Positions 1 through 10,188 of a stretch of 64,000 bases of DNA are shown piece after piece. Where the stretch lies: contig NZ_CP095501.1 in NCBI RefSeq assembly GCF_023100725.1, forward strand, positions 930,001-994,000, written 5' to 3'. Origin of the DNA: Arthrobacter antioxidans (GTDB lineage Bacteria; Actinomycetota; Actinomycetes; Actinomycetales; Micrococcaceae). Numbering within the stretch: position 1 is the stretch's first letter; every line of letters starts with the position of its first letter. The notes under the pieces were generated by a model, which was not told where the DNA came from, did no database searches, and was given only the letters and a program-made list of their open reading frames with translations. A program made the translations under genes and the position numbers.

Positions 1-124
1 GGTGCGGGGTGAGCCCCCGGCGTGCCAGGTGGTAGGCGCTGCTGAGCCCCGCCTGGCCGGCGCCGATCACGACGACCCGGACGCGCCGGACCGGTACATC
101 CACGTCCCGTGCCGGACCGTACAT
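1..124 (-). CDS. NAD(P)/FAD-dependent oxidoreductase, N-terminal part
   Basis: Only the first 41 codons lie in the window; the gene runs off the left edge. Read on the minus strand from the ATG at 124, the protein has 14 or so leading residues and then a Rossmann dinucleotide motif [20 protein letters not shown] (GxGxxG at about residues 21-26). This is the FAD-binding start of flavoprotein monooxygenases and related oxidoreductases. A GGGAAGG sequence about 8 nt upstream supports this ATG; an in-frame GTG 18 codons earlier is an alternative. It is divergent from glyA. Substrate and exact family cannot be told from so short a piece. Confidence 0.6.
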   Translation of the reverse strand, partial: MYGPARDVDVPVRRVRVVVIGAGQAGLSSAYHLARRGLTPH

Positions 125-212
125 GGCGACGACCTTCCCGTTGCGGCGTCGGCCAGCGCCGAGCTGATGTTCCACTGATGCGGAACCTGTCCCGCCGTCC
201 TCGTATTCCGGC

Positions 213-218
213 TAGCAT
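213..218 (+). promoter_or_regulatory. -10 element for the glyA riboswitch transcript
   Basis: TAGCAT fits the TANNNT pattern of -10 boxes in this genome. A start point about 7 nt downstream would fall at about 225, exactly the first base of riboswitch helix P1. No convincing -35 is seen. Inference from position and motif only. Confidence 0.45.
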
Positions 219-335
219 GGGAGCGTCGCGACTGGCGTAGGGTGGGCAACCACCAGGAAGCGGCGGGAGGTCGGGATCCCCTGCGGGGCGCCCGCGCTTC
301 CAGTGCAGACCACGGATCGCACGCCTGGGCCGCGG
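219..335 (+). promoter_or_regulatory. ZTP (pfl-type) riboswitch upstream of glyA
   Basis: The segment has the conserved parts of the pfl/ZTP motif in order. Helix P1 is GTCGC (225-229) with GCGGC (260-264). GACTGGCG follows the 5' strand. A hairpin GGTGG-GCAA-CCACC is followed by AGGAAGCGGCG. After a linker of about 55 nt comes the 3' element CGCCTGGGC (322-330), whose CGCC can pair with GGCG at 234-237 as the family pseudoknot. ZTP riboswitches sense the purine intermediate ZMP/ZTP and control one-carbon genes such as glyA and folD, which is the context here. The expression platform between 335 and the glyA start is not resolved. The frame upstream of glyA is open into this RNA but is not coding. 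Confidence 0.82.
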
Positions 336-431
336 GTCACGTTTCATGAGCGGCCGGGGCGCGGACTGCGGTCCCGACCCCCGCCCGCGATTCACGCTGA
401 CCCCTTGCGAGACCCAGAGAAGGATCGACCG

Positions 432-1733
432 ATGACCACTTCGCCCATGGCTCCCTCCCACGCCGACTCCGTCACCAACGCCCCCCTGTCCGAGGTGGAT
501 CCGGAGATCGCCGCCGTCCTCCGGGACGAGCTCGCACGGCAGCGGGACACCCTCGAGATGATCGCCTCGGAGAACTTCGCACCGCGCGCCGTCCTCGAGG
601 CCCAGGGCAGCGTGCTCACCAACAAGTACGCGGAGGGCTACCCCGGGCGCCGCTACTACGGCGGCTGCGAGCACGTCGACGTCGCCGAGAACCTGGCGAT
701 CGAGCGGGTCAAGGCGCTGTTCGGCGCCGAGTTCGCGAACGTCCAGCCGCACTCCGGTGCGCAGGCCAACGCGGCGGCGCTCTCGGCCATGATCAAGCCC
801 GGCGACAGGATCATGGGGCTCTCCCTCGCGCACGGCGGCCACCTCACGCACGGCATGAAGCTGAACTTCTCGGGCAAGCTGTACGAGGTCGCGGCCTACG
901 GCGTCGAGGAGGACACCCACCGCCTCGACATGGAGCGCGTGCGCGAGCAGGCGCTCGCCGCGAAGCCCCAGGTCATCATCGCCGGCTGGTCGGCCTACCC
1001 CCGCCACCTCGACTTCGCGGCGTTCCGCGCGATCGCCGACGAGGTCGGCGCGCTGCTCTGGACCGACATGGCGCACTTCGCGGGCCTCGTCGCCGCCGGC
1101 GTCCACCCCAGCCCCGTGCCGTACTCCGACGTCGTCACCTCCACGGTCCACAAGACCCTCGCGGGTCCCCGCTCCGGCGTGATCCTCGCCAAGCAGGAAT
1201 GGGCCAAGAAGATCAACTCGAACGTCTTCCCCGGCCAGCAGGGCGGCCCGCTCATGCACGTCATCGCGGGCAAGGCCACGGCCTTCAGGATCGCCGGGTC
1301 GGCCGAGTTCAGGGAGCGCCAGGAGCGCGTCCTCGAGGGTGCGCGCATCATCGCCGAGCGCCTCACGGCGTCGGACGTCACCGAGCACGGCGTGTCGGTG
1401 CTCACGGGTGGCACGGACGTCCACCTGGTCCTCGTGGACCTGCGGCACTCCTCGCTCGACGGCCAGCAGGCCGAGGACGTGCTGCACTCGGTCGGGATCA
1501 CCGTGAACCGCAACGCCGTGCCGTTCGATCCCCGTCCGCCGATGGTCACCTCGGGCCTCCGGATCGGCACCCCAGCGCTCGCGACCCGCGGCTTCGGGGC
1601 CGTCGAGTTCACGGAGGTGGGCGAGATCATCGCCGCGGCCCTCAAGCCCTCACCCGACGTCCAGGCGCTCCGCGCCCGCGTGTCCGCGCTCGCCGCCGAC
1701 TTCCCGCTGTACCCGGGCCAGGAGGAGTGGTAG
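432..1733 (+). CDS. glyA: Serine hydroxymethyltransferase
   Basis: This PLP enzyme interconverts serine plus tetrahydrofolate with glycine plus 5,10-methylene-THF in the cytoplasm, supplying one-carbon units. The 433-residue length is normal for the family. Visible signatures are the N-terminal ASENF and [15 protein letters not shown] segments, WTDMAHFAG in the active site, and the PLP-binding lysine (about Lys241) in [11 protein letters not shown]. The ATG at 432 is chosen because AGAAGGA precedes it; the open frame extends to a GTG at 303, but that lies inside the riboswitch. folD follows on the same strand 149 nt later and uses the methylene-THF made here. Control is probably by the upstream ZTP riboswitch. 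Confidence 0.97.
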   Translation: MTTSPMAPSHADSVTNAPLSEVDPEIAAVLRDELARQRDTLEMIASENFAPRAVLEAQGSVLTNKYAEGYPGRRYYGGCEHVDVAENLAIERVKALFGAEFANVQPHSGAQANAAALSAMIKPGDRIMGLSLAHGGHLTHGMKLNFSGKLYEVAAYGVEEDTHRLDMERVREQALAAKPQVIIAGWSAYPRHLDFAAFRAIADEVGALLWTDMAHFAGLVAAGVHPSPVPYSDVVTSTVHKTLAGPRSGVILAKQEWAKKINSNVFPGQQGGPLMHVIAGKATAFRIAGSAEFRERQERVLEGARIIAERLTASDVTEHGVSVLTGGTDVHLVLVDLRHSSLDGQQAEDVLHSVGITVNRNAVPFDPRPPMVTSGLRIGTPALATRGFGAVEFTEVGEIIAAALKPSPDVQALRARVSALAADFPLYPGQEEW

Positions 1734-1882
1734 CCGCGGTCCCGCCCGGCGCCCTCACCTCCGAGGCCGCCGCGTCGACCGGTTACGACATCCCCGCCGG
1801 GGAATGCTGCTTCACCGGCTGCTGCGACCGCGGCAAGGCATTCCTGCTCGAGCAACTGGACACCCCGAGAAGGACGATTCGC

Positions 1883-2776
1883 ATGACGACCACAGCACGC
1901 ATCCTCGACGGCAAGGCGACCGCCGCCCGGATCAAGGAGGAACTCGCCGAGCGTGTGGCAGTCCTCCGCGAGCGCGGTGTGACGCCGGGCCTCGGCACGG
2001 TGCTCGTGGGGGACGACCCCGGCAGCCACTCCTACGTGGCGGGCAAGCACCGCGACTGCGCCCAGGTGGGCATCACCTCGATACGCCGCGACCTCCCGGC
2101 CACCGTCACGCAGGAGGAACTCGAGGCGGTCCTCGACGAGCTGAACGACGACGACGCCACCACCGGCTACATCGTGCAGCTCCCGCTGCCCGCGCACCTC
2201 GACACCAATGCGATCCTCGAGCGCATCGACCCGGCGAAGGACGCCGACGGCCTGCACCCGATGAACCTCGGCAGGCTCGTCCTCAACGTCAACGCCGCGA
2301 TGGACTCGCCCCTGCCGTGCACCCCGCACGGGATCGTCGAGCTCCTCCTCCGGCACGACGTCGCCCTCACGGGGCTGAACGTGCTGGTCGTGGGACGCGG
2401 CGTCACCGTGGGCCGGCCGCTCGGGCTGCTCCTGACGCGCAAGCAGATCAATGCGACCGTCACCCTGGCCCACACCGGGACCGTCGACCTCGCCGACCAC
2501 CTCGGCCGCGCCGACGTGGTCGTGGCGGCCGCCGGCATCCCGCACATGATCACGGCGGATCAGCTCAAGCCCGGCGCGATCGTCCTCGACGTGGGCGTGA
2601 GCCGCGTCGAGGACCCGGAGACCGGGAAGGCGAAGCTCACGGGCGACGTCGACCCCGCCGCGGCGTCCGTGGCCGGCTGGCTGTCGCCGAACCCCGGGGG
2701 GGTGGGGCCCATGACCCGGGCGATGCTGCTCACGAACGTCGTCGAGGCCGCCGAGCGCAGGGCCGTCCAGGCCTAG
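1883..2776 (+). CDS. folD: Bifunctional methylene-THF dehydrogenase / methenyl-THF cyclohydrolase
   Basis: FolD oxidises 5,10-methylene-THF with NADP and hydrolyses methenyl-THF to 10-formyl-THF, feeding purine synthesis and initiator-tRNA formylation. The protein has 297 residues. The catalytic motif YVAGKHRDC holds Tyr51 and Lys55, followed by QLPLP (about 99-103) and KDADGLHP. The NADP-binding loop GRGVTVGRP and the C-terminal [10 protein letters not shown] complete the family pattern. The start is the ATG with GAGAAGGA about 8 nt upstream; an in-frame open stretch further upstream overlaps glyA and is not used. It follows glyA after 149 nt, a gap that holds a CCCCG/CGGGG hairpin but no clear promoter. 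Confidence 0.96.
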   Translation: MTTTARILDGKATAARIKEELAERVAVLRERGVTPGLGTVLVGDDPGSHSYVAGKHRDCAQVGITSIRRDLPATVTQEELEAVLDELNDDDATTGYIVQLPLPAHLDTNAILERIDPAKDADGLHPMNLGRLVLNVNAAMDSPLPCTPHGIVELLLRHDVALTGLNVLVVGRGVTVGRPLGLLLTRKQINATVTLAHTGTVDLADHLGRADVVVAAAGIPHMITADQLKPGAIVLDVGVSRVEDPETGKAKLTGDVDPAAASVAGWLSPNPGGVGPMTRAMLLTNVVEAAERRAVQA

Positions 2777-2829
2777 ACACGCGAGGCTCCCACCGGATCC
2801 TGCCCGGGGGCATCGCCTAGGCTGGGCGG

Positions 2830-3771
2830 GTGCCCACCCACCCGTCCCGACCACCGGTCATCTCCGCGCAGCAGCTCAGCAAGCACTACGGCGGGTTCAA
2901 GGCCGTCGACGGCCTCTCCTTCGAGGTGCCGGCGGGGGAGTCCTTCGGCCTGCTGGGCCCGAACGGCGCGGGGAAGTCGACCACCATGCGCATGATCGGC
3001 GGGGTCTCGCAGCGGACCTCGGGCCGGCTCACCATCATGGGCCTCGACCCCGAGGACCACGGGCCCGAGGTGCGCGCCCACCTCGGGGTGGTACCGCAGC
3101 AGGACAACCTCGACGAGGAACTGAGGGTCCGCGACAACCTCATCGTCTACGGCCGCTACTTCGGGCTCCCGATGAGCTACCTCAGGCCCAAGGCCGACGA
3201 GCTGCTGGAGTTCGCCCAGCTCACCGACAAGGCCGGTGCGAAGGTCGACGCGCTGTCGGGCGGCATGAAGCGGCGCCTGACCATCGCGCGCTCCCTCATC
3301 AACGAGCCGAAGATCCTCCTGCTGGACGAACCCACCACGGGCCTCGACCCGCAGGCGCGACACATCCTCTGGGACAGGCTGTTCCGCCTCAAGGAATCCG
3401 GGGTGACCCTGATCCTCACCACGCACTACATGGACGAGGCGGAGCAGCTCTGCGACCGGCTCGTGGTCGTGGACAAGGGCCGGATCATGGCCGAGGGGTC
3501 ACCCGCGCAGCTCATCCGGGAGCACTCCACCCGCGAGGTGCTCGAACTGCGGTTCGGTTCGGCACGCAACACCACGGTGGCGGGCGAACTGCACGGGATC
3601 GGGGAGCGCCTCGAGCCGCTGCCGGACCGCGTGCTGATCTACGCCCAGGACGGCGAGGCGGCCCTGGAGCAGGTCACCTCCCGGGGGCTGAAGCCCATCA
3701 CCTCCCTCGTCCGGCGGTCCTCCCTCGAGGACGTGTTCCTGCGCCTGACCGGGAGGAGCCTCGTTGAGTGA
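2830..3771 (+). CDS. ABC-2 type exporter, ATP-binding protein
   Basis: This is the DrrA-like nucleotide-binding subunit of an ABC exporter, 313 residues. It has Walker A GPNGAGKST at about 43-51, a Q-loop region VVPQQDNLD, the signature LSGGMKRR, Walker B LLLDEPTTGLD and an H-loop THYMDEAEQ. The long C-terminal tail is usual in this group. The GTG start sits 6 nt after TAGGCT (2818-2823), so the message is probably leaderless. Its stop overlaps the start of the first permease by 8 nt, and both permeases follow without gaps, so the three form one operon. Such systems export drugs, lipids or polysaccharides; nothing here tells which. Confidence 0.9.
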   Translation: MPTHPSRPPVISAQQLSKHYGGFKAVDGLSFEVPAGESFGLLGPNGAGKSTTMRMIGGVSQRTSGRLTIMGLDPEDHGPEVRAHLGVVPQQDNLDEELRVRDNLIVYGRYFGLPMSYLRPKADELLEFAQLTDKAGAKVDALSGGMKRRLTIARSLINEPKILLLDEPTTGLDPQARHILWDRLFRLKESGVTLILTTHYMDEAEQLCDRLVVVDKGRIMAEGSPAQLIREHSTREVLELRFGSARNTTVAGELHGIGERLEPLPDRVLIYAQDGEAALEQVTSRGLKPITSLVRRSSLEDVFLRLTGRSLVE

Positions 3772-4636
3772 GAGCGAGCCCGCCGTCCAGGACGCCACCA
3801 CCGGCCCGCCCTACCGCCTCCACGCCCACGCGCCGGAGGTCTCCGCGCGCCGCGCCCGGTCGTTCGGGTCCTGGTACTACGCCGAGCACGTGCTCCGCTC
3901 CATGCAGGGCTACCGCTGGACGCTGCTCGCCTCCAGCGTCGGCACCCCGGTCATGTACCTCTTCGCGATGGGCGTGGGCCTGGCCTCGCTCGTGGACGCG
4001 AACTCGGCCGCGGCCTTCGGCGGCGTCGGCTACCTGGCCTTCATCGCCCCGGCCCTGCTGGCGTCCGCGACGATCATGACGGCGGCCACGGAGTTCACCT
4101 ACCCCGTCATGGACGGTTTCAAGTGGCGGCGGGTCTACTACGGCCCGCACGCCTCGCCGCTCGGCACGGGCCAGATCGTCAACGGGCACGTGCTCGCGAT
4201 CACCGTCCGGCTGACCGCGACCACCATCGTCTACTTCCTCATCGTCGCCGCCTTCGGTGCGTCGCCGTCCGCCACGGGGGCGGCCGTCATCCCCGTCGCC
4301 GTCCTCAGCGGCCTGGCGTTCGGCCTCCCGCTGATGGCCTACTCGGCGAGCGTCGAGGAGGACAAGGGCCAGTTCGCGCTCGTCATGCGCTTCATCGTGA
4401 CCCCGCTGTTCCTGTTCTCCGGGACGTTCTTCCCGCTCGACACCCTGCCGGTCTTCCTGCAGTGGATCGGCTGGATCTCACCGCTGTGGCATGGCACGGA
4501 ACTGGGCCGGAGCCTCACCTACGGGCAGGTCGTCCCGCCCTGGCTCGCCGTGGTCCATGTGCTGTACCTGGTGGTCCTCGCCGTCGTCGGCCTGCGCCTG
4601 GCACACTCCGTCTACGCGAGGAGGCTCGGCCGGTGA
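3764..4636 (+). CDS. ABC-2 type transporter permease (first)
   Basis: A 290-residue membrane protein of the ABC-2 permease family. It has an N-terminal cytoplasmic stretch of about 45 residues and then about six hydrophobic segments, with the family-like run LFLFSGTFFPLDTLP near the fifth. The start is a TTG at 3764, preceded by GGGAGGA about 8 nt away and lying inside the end of the ATPase gene. Its TGA overlaps the GTG of the next permease (GTGA). It probably pairs with the second permease as a heterodimeric membrane domain. The substrate is unknown. Confidence 0.85.
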   Translation: MSESEPAVQDATTGPPYRLHAHAPEVSARRARSFGSWYYAEHVLRSMQGYRWTLLASSVGTPVMYLFAMGVGLASLVDANSAAAFGGVGYLAFIAPALLASATIMTAATEFTYPVMDGFKWRRVYYGPHASPLGTGQIVNGHVLAITVRLTATTIVYFLIVAAFGASPSATGAAVIPVAVLSGLAFGLPLMAYSASVEEDKGQFALVMRFIVTPLFLFSGTFFPLDTLPVFLQWIGWISPLWHGTELGRSLTYGQVVPPWLAVVHVLYLVVLAVVGLRLAHSVYARRLGR

Positions 4637-5466
4637 GCGCCCCGCTGACCCTGCAGGACTACGCGCTGGACGGCTCGAAGCGCCCCCTCGCCGCGCTGTA
4701 CTCGCGCAACGCGAAGGCCGTCATAGCGCGCGGGCTCCTGGCGACCCGCAGCAGCAACTGGCTCATCATGGTGTCCGGCTTCTTCGAGCCGGTGCTCTAC
4801 CTGGTCTCCATGGGCGTGGGCCTCGGCGCCCTCGTCGGGACGGTCGAGGGGCCCGACGGCCGGCCGATCAGCTACGCCGCCTACATCGCGCCGGCCCTGC
4901 TGGCGGTCTCCGCCATGAACGGGGCCGTCTACGACAGCACGTGGAACGTCTTCTTCAAGATGAACTTCGCCAAGCTGTACCAGGGGATGCTGTACACCTC
5001 GCTCGGGCCGCTCGACGTCGCGATCGGCGAGATCTTCCTGGCCCTCCTGCGCGGAGCCCTGTACGCGACGGGCTTCACCGCGGTGATGGCGCTCATGGGG
5101 CTCATCACGACGCCGGTGGCGCTGCTCGTGATCCCGGCGTCCGTGGTCATCGCGTTCGGGTTCGCGTCCTTCGGCATGGGGATCACCAGCTTCATGAAGA
5201 CGTTCCAGCAGATGGAATGGATCAACTTCGTCATGCTGCCGATGTTCCTGTTCTCGGCGACCTTCTACCCGCTCAGCGTGTACCCGCAGGGCATCCAGTG
5301 GTTCATCCAGGCGCTGCCCCTCTGGCACGGGGTGGAACTGCTGCGCCAGATCAGCGTCGCCTCGTTCACCCCGGCGACGGTCCTCCACCTCGGCTACTTC
5401 CTCGTCATGAGCGCGGTGGGCATGCTGCTGACCACCCTGCGGTTGCGGAAGCTCTTCCTGCGGTAG
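4633..5466 (+). CDS. ABC-2 type transporter permease (second)
   Basis: A 277-residue permease related to its upstream neighbour. Both carry a MGVGL segment after the first membrane span, and here the matching run LFSATFYPLSVYP replaces LFSGTFFPLDTLP. That points to an ancestral duplication. Start and preceding stop share GTGA, so translation is coupled. It has about six membrane segments. It ends the operon and converges on the sortase gene with only 17 nt between stop codons; no terminator hairpin is evident in that gap. Confidence 0.85.
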   Translation: MSAPLTLQDYALDGSKRPLAALYSRNAKAVIARGLLATRSSNWLIMVSGFFEPVLYLVSMGVGLGALVGTVEGPDGRPISYAAYIAPALLAVSAMNGAVYDSTWNVFFKMNFAKLYQGMLYTSLGPLDVAIGEIFLALLRGALYATGFTAVMALMGLITTPVALLVIPASVVIAFGFASFGMGITSFMKTFQQMEWINFVMLPMFLFSATFYPLSVYPQGIQWFIQALPLWHGVELLRQISVASFTPATVLHLGYFLVMSAVGMLLTTLRLRKLFLR

Positions 5467-5483
5467 CGCCCGGAGATCCGGCC

Positions 5484-6185
5484 CTAGGGGACGAGCGTCG
5501 CGTAGACGACGTAGTTGTCGTCGAATTCGCCCGTGTCGGGGTTGTAGCCGTCGCACGTGATGAGGCGCAGCTCCGACCCCGGGGTGTTCCCGTACACCTC
5601 GAGGGTGGGGAACTCGTCCTTCCCGTAGGCCTCGCCGCGCTGGAACTCGAAGACCGCCGTCGTGCCGTCCTCCCGGGTGACGCTCATGCGGTCGCCGGCG
5701 GTGAGGGTACGGAGATCGGCGAAGACGCCCTTGCCGCCGTCGGTGGCGTTCACGTGGCCGAGCAGGACGGCCGGGCCGCGATCGCCGGGCGTGGGGGACT
5801 CGTCGTACCAGCTCGCGGGAGCCCCCGGGCCGTCGGGCGGCACCTCGAGGCTCCGGTTCTCGCGCAGGCCGAGCCTCAGCAGGTCGGTCCGGACGCCGAT
5901 CGACTCGATCTCCAGCGTGACGGGCGCGGAGGCCGGGAGCACGGCGGGCAGGGGAGTCGGCGAAGCGGGGGCGCCCGACGACGGCGCGGTCGCCGTCGCG
6001 GACGGTGCGGCAGAGGGTGGGGCGGACGCCGGGGCGGAGGGAGCCGGCGCATCCGCGCTCGAGGAGACGGCGGGCGCCGGGGCGGTCTCCGGCGTGCTGG
6101 CGGCCCCGCACCCGGTGAGGAGGAAAAGGGCGGCCACCGCCGGGGCCGTGAAGCCCCAGCGGTGGCCGATCACTCTATCGATCAT
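5484..6185 (-). CDS. Class F-like sortase with lipoprotein signal
   Basis: Sortases are cysteine transpeptidases that attach surface proteins to the cell wall. This 233-residue protein has a signal with a lipobox (LLTGC, Cys26) where class F enzymes usually have a membrane anchor, then a Pro/Ala/Ser-rich linker (about 28-88) and a sortase domain. The catalytic pair is visible: His144 in LLGHVN and Cys211 in RLITCDG. The C-terminal strand FDDNYVVYA resembles class F. No arginine occurs after Cys211, where the catalytic Arg is normally sought. The gene starts 15 nt after the stop of the CHRD gene and has a weak ribosome site, so it is probably cotranscribed with that likely substrate. Confidence 0.8.
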   Translation of the reverse strand: MIDRVIGHRWGFTAPAVAALFLLTGCGAASTPETAPAPAVSSSADAPAPSAPASAPPSAAPSATATAPSSGAPASPTPLPAVLPASAPVTLEIESIGVRTDLLRLGLRENRSLEVPPDGPGAPASWYDESPTPGDRGPAVLLGHVNATDGGKGVFADLRTLTAGDRMSVTREDGTTAVFEFQRGEAYGKDEFPTLEVYGNTPGSELRLITCDGYNPDTGEFDDNYVVYATLVP

Positions 6186-6200
6186 CGTGGATGATCTGGA

Positions 6201-6983
6201 TCACGCGTTGTCGGCCGTACGGCGACGGACCACGTAGGTGCCACCGGCTGCTGCGGCGAGGACCAGGCCGCCGCCGAGGGCGATCATGCCCGCGGTGTTG
6301 GTGGAGGACTCGGTGGCGACACCGGTGTCGGCTCCACCGTAAGGCATTTCACCCATCTGGGTCTTCACGAGGGTGCCGCACAGTGCGGGGGAGGTCGCGC
6401 CGAGGGGGAGCTCGGGAGCGATCTCGGAGGGGCTGCCGAAGACATCAGCGGGAACGCCCGCAGTTTCGGGATCAAGGCCGTGGACGACGACGACGGCGGT
6501 GCCGGCGGCGAGTGCCTTCTGGGTGGCGTCATCGATGGTGATGGTGCGCTGGACGGAGTAGGTCCCGCCCTGTCCGCCGAGTGCCAGGTTCAGGCCCTCG
6601 GCAGGCGTGGCCGCACCGGACGTGGTCAGGGTGGTCAGGATGTCGCCGTAGCCCGGGACGCCCTCGGCCACGTTGACGATGCCGTTGCCGTCGGCGTCGT
6701 CGGCGGGGGTGGGGCAGACGCCCTTGGCTCCACCGTGGATGTGCTGGACGTGGGGGTACGGTGCGTCCATGAACGTCTCGGCGAGGCCGGACACCTGGAG
6801 GTTGACCGTGGCCTGGTCACCGGCGACGTCGAGGGTGATGGAGCCGGTGCCCGTGGTGCCGTTGAGCTGGCCGAGGGTGGACGAGTAGGCACCGTCATGG
6901 GCGGCCATCGCGGGGGACGCGGCGAGAGCGACAGCGCTGATCGCCAGTGCCGGTACTGCCAGGAGACGCATCTTCTTGTTCAT
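6201..6983 (-). CDS. Secreted CHRD-domain protein with C-terminal wall-sorting-like tail
   Basis: A 260-residue exported protein. A Sec signal peptide (MNKKMRLLAVPALAISAVAL, ending near AMA) leads into a CHRD-like beta domain with HVQHIHGGAKGVC and a Ca-binding-like loop DADGNGIVN. Two cysteines (GVCP and ALCG) could form a disulphide. The tail has PYGGADTG, a Ser/Thr linker, a hydrophobic segment and RRR, the layout of a sortase sorting signal but without LPxTG. The ATG at 6983 is fixed by GGAGGA 8 nt upstream; the longer open frame before it has no signal. It lies directly upstream of the sortase in the same direction, so it is probably that enzyme's substrate. Its molecular role is unknown. 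Confidence 0.8.
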   Translation of the reverse strand: MNKKMRLLAVPALAISAVALAASPAMAAHDGAYSSTLGQLNGTTGTGSITLDVAGDQATVNLQVSGLAETFMDAPYPHVQHIHGGAKGVCPTPADDADGNGIVNVAEGVPGYGDILTTLTTSGAATPAEGLNLALGGQGGTYSVQRTITIDDATQKALAAGTAVVVVHGLDPETAGVPADVFGSPSEIAPELPLGATSPALCGTLVKTQMGEMPYGGADTGVATESSTNTAGMIALGGGLVLAAAAGGTYVVRRRTADNA

Positions 6984-7153
6984 GGGTGTTCCTCCATAGT
7001 ACGAGTGAAGCGCACCGAGTGGGCGCGCATGGGAGTACTTCGGGGTGAGCGCCATCACGGATGGGAGAACTGGGAGGAAACTTATCAAAGCCTGACAGTT
7101 CGCCCGCGGTGGAAGCACCGGGGGTGGGGCTGCCGATGCGGGAGAATGGTGGG

Positions 7154-7648
7154 ATGCAGTCACTAGGGAGTAATGGGAGGCCTGCGGGCCGGGGTCCGAG
7201 CATGCGCATGGGAAGTGCCGGGATGGCCGTCATGCTGATCGTGTTCCTGGTCGCCGTGGTGTTCGCGGCGAACCAGAACGACGTCGTCGGCTGGCTGGTG
7301 GTGATCGTCTCCCTCGGCTGGCTCCTCATCTTCAGCTACGTGGTCCTCAGTCTCCGGGGAGCGGCGCGGAAGGCGACGGCGCGCCTGGAGGCCCAGGGGG
7401 TCTTCGGGCCGGGCCTGTCGGGGCAGGACCAGGTGAAGCCTGCCGCCACGGACAGGGCCCGGGACCTGAAGCTCGACCACAGCTTCAAGATCGTCCAGGT
7501 GCAGGTCGGTGTGGTCAGGGACTACCTCGGCAAGGACGAGGGGATGGTGGAGCGTGCCCTCGAGACGATCGAGATCACCTCGCACAACGCCCGCTCCATG
7601 ATGAAGGGCTCCACCGAAGGGCCGGTCGAGGGCACCATTGTCGACTGA
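7154..7648 (+). CDS. Small membrane protein, function unknown
   Basis: A 164-residue protein with two close hydrophobic segments (about 20-40 and 46-66), then a charged cytoplasmic part. The second half has conserved-looking features (DHSFKIVQVQVGVVRDYLGKD and a helical run ending in MMKGS), but I recognise no family. The ATG at 7154 follows GAGAAT by 6 nt, so it is probably leaderless; an ATG six codons earlier is possible. It is divergent from the CHRD gene. The 170-nt gap between them holds both promoters but no clear operator. Confidence 0.7.
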   Translation: MQSLGSNGRPAGRGPSMRMGSAGMAVMLIVFLVAVVFAANQNDVVGWLVVIVSLGWLLIFSYVVLSLRGAARKATARLEAQGVFGPGLSGQDQVKPAATDRARDLKLDHSFKIVQVQVGVVRDYLGKDEGMVERALETIEITSHNARSMMKGSTEGPVEGTIVD

Positions 7649-7700
7649 GGGACCCGCCCGCCGCATGAATCGGAATACCCTGCCGGGTACAGTGGATCGA

Positions 7701-9585
<1,885 letters not shown>

Positions 9586-9588
9586 CCG

Positions 9589-10188
9589 ATGTGCGCCTCG
9601 ACCATCCCATCCCGCGGGGCGGCGGACGCCGTGTCCCTCCCCAGCGTGACCGGCAGCTCCGTGGGGGTCACCATCCCAATCCCGGAGCCCCTCGCCGGCA
9701 CCCTCGAGCTGTGGCGGGCATCCTTCGGTGATCCGATGGCGGCGGTCGTCCCGCCGCACATCACCCTCATCACGACGACGCCGGCCACGGACTGGGACGA
9801 GACCATCGACCACGTGCGGGCGGTGGCTCGCACCCAGGCTCCGTTCACCGTGCGGCTCCGCGGCACCGGATCCTTCCGTCCGGTCTCCCCGGTGATCTTC
9901 CTCCGGCTCGTGGAGGGCTTCGACGAGTGCGTGGGCCTCCATGCCAGGCTGCAGGCCGGGCCGCTCGAGCGTGAGCTCGCCTTCCCCTTCCACCCGCACG
10001 TCACCGTGGCCCACGACGTGTCGGACGCCGCCATGGATGCCGCCGTCGAGGAGCTGCAGACCTTCGAGGCCTCGTTCGAGGTGCGATCCATGGGACTCTA
10101 TGAGCACGTGCCGTCAGGGCTCTGGAAGCTGAGGGAGGAGCTGCATTTTGGCCAGGACGTTGACGGCTCCCACACCGCCGCAGGATGA
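9589..10188 (+). CDS. 2'-5' RNA ligase / 2H phosphoesterase family protein
   Basis: A 199-residue protein with the two HxT-type motifs that define 2H phosphoesterases, PPHITLI at about 57-63 and HPHVTVAH at about 141-148. Members act on 2',3'-cyclic phosphates or 2'-5' bonds in RNA; the true substrate of the actinobacterial versions is not known to me. The ATG lies 3 nt after the trpS stop with only a weak ribosome site (GGATCC), so translation is probably coupled. Its last 41 nt overlap the start of the YihY gene. Confidence 0.8.
   Translation: MCASTIPSRGAADAVSLPSVTGSSVGVTIPIPEPLAGTLELWRASFGDPMAAVVPPHITLITTTPATDWDETIDHVRAVARTQAPFTVRLRGTGSFRPVSPVIFLRLVEGFDECVGLHARLQAGPLERELAFPFHPHVTVAHDVSDAAMDAAVEELQTFEASFEVRSMGLYEHVPSGLWKLREELHFGQDVDGSHTAAG

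Noticed and set aside
303..431. N-terminal extension of glyA from GTG 303
   Set aside because: It lies inside the ZTP riboswitch and has no ribosome site; ATG 432 has AGAAGGA.
995..2854. 619-codon open frame on the minus strand opposite glyA and folD
   Set aside because: Arg/Gly/Pro-biased translation with no motif; a mirror of GC-rich third positions in the real genes.
4612..6111. 499-codon minus-strand frame opposite the second permease
   Set aside because: Low-complexity translation, antisense to a clear membrane protein and overlapping the sortase in another frame.
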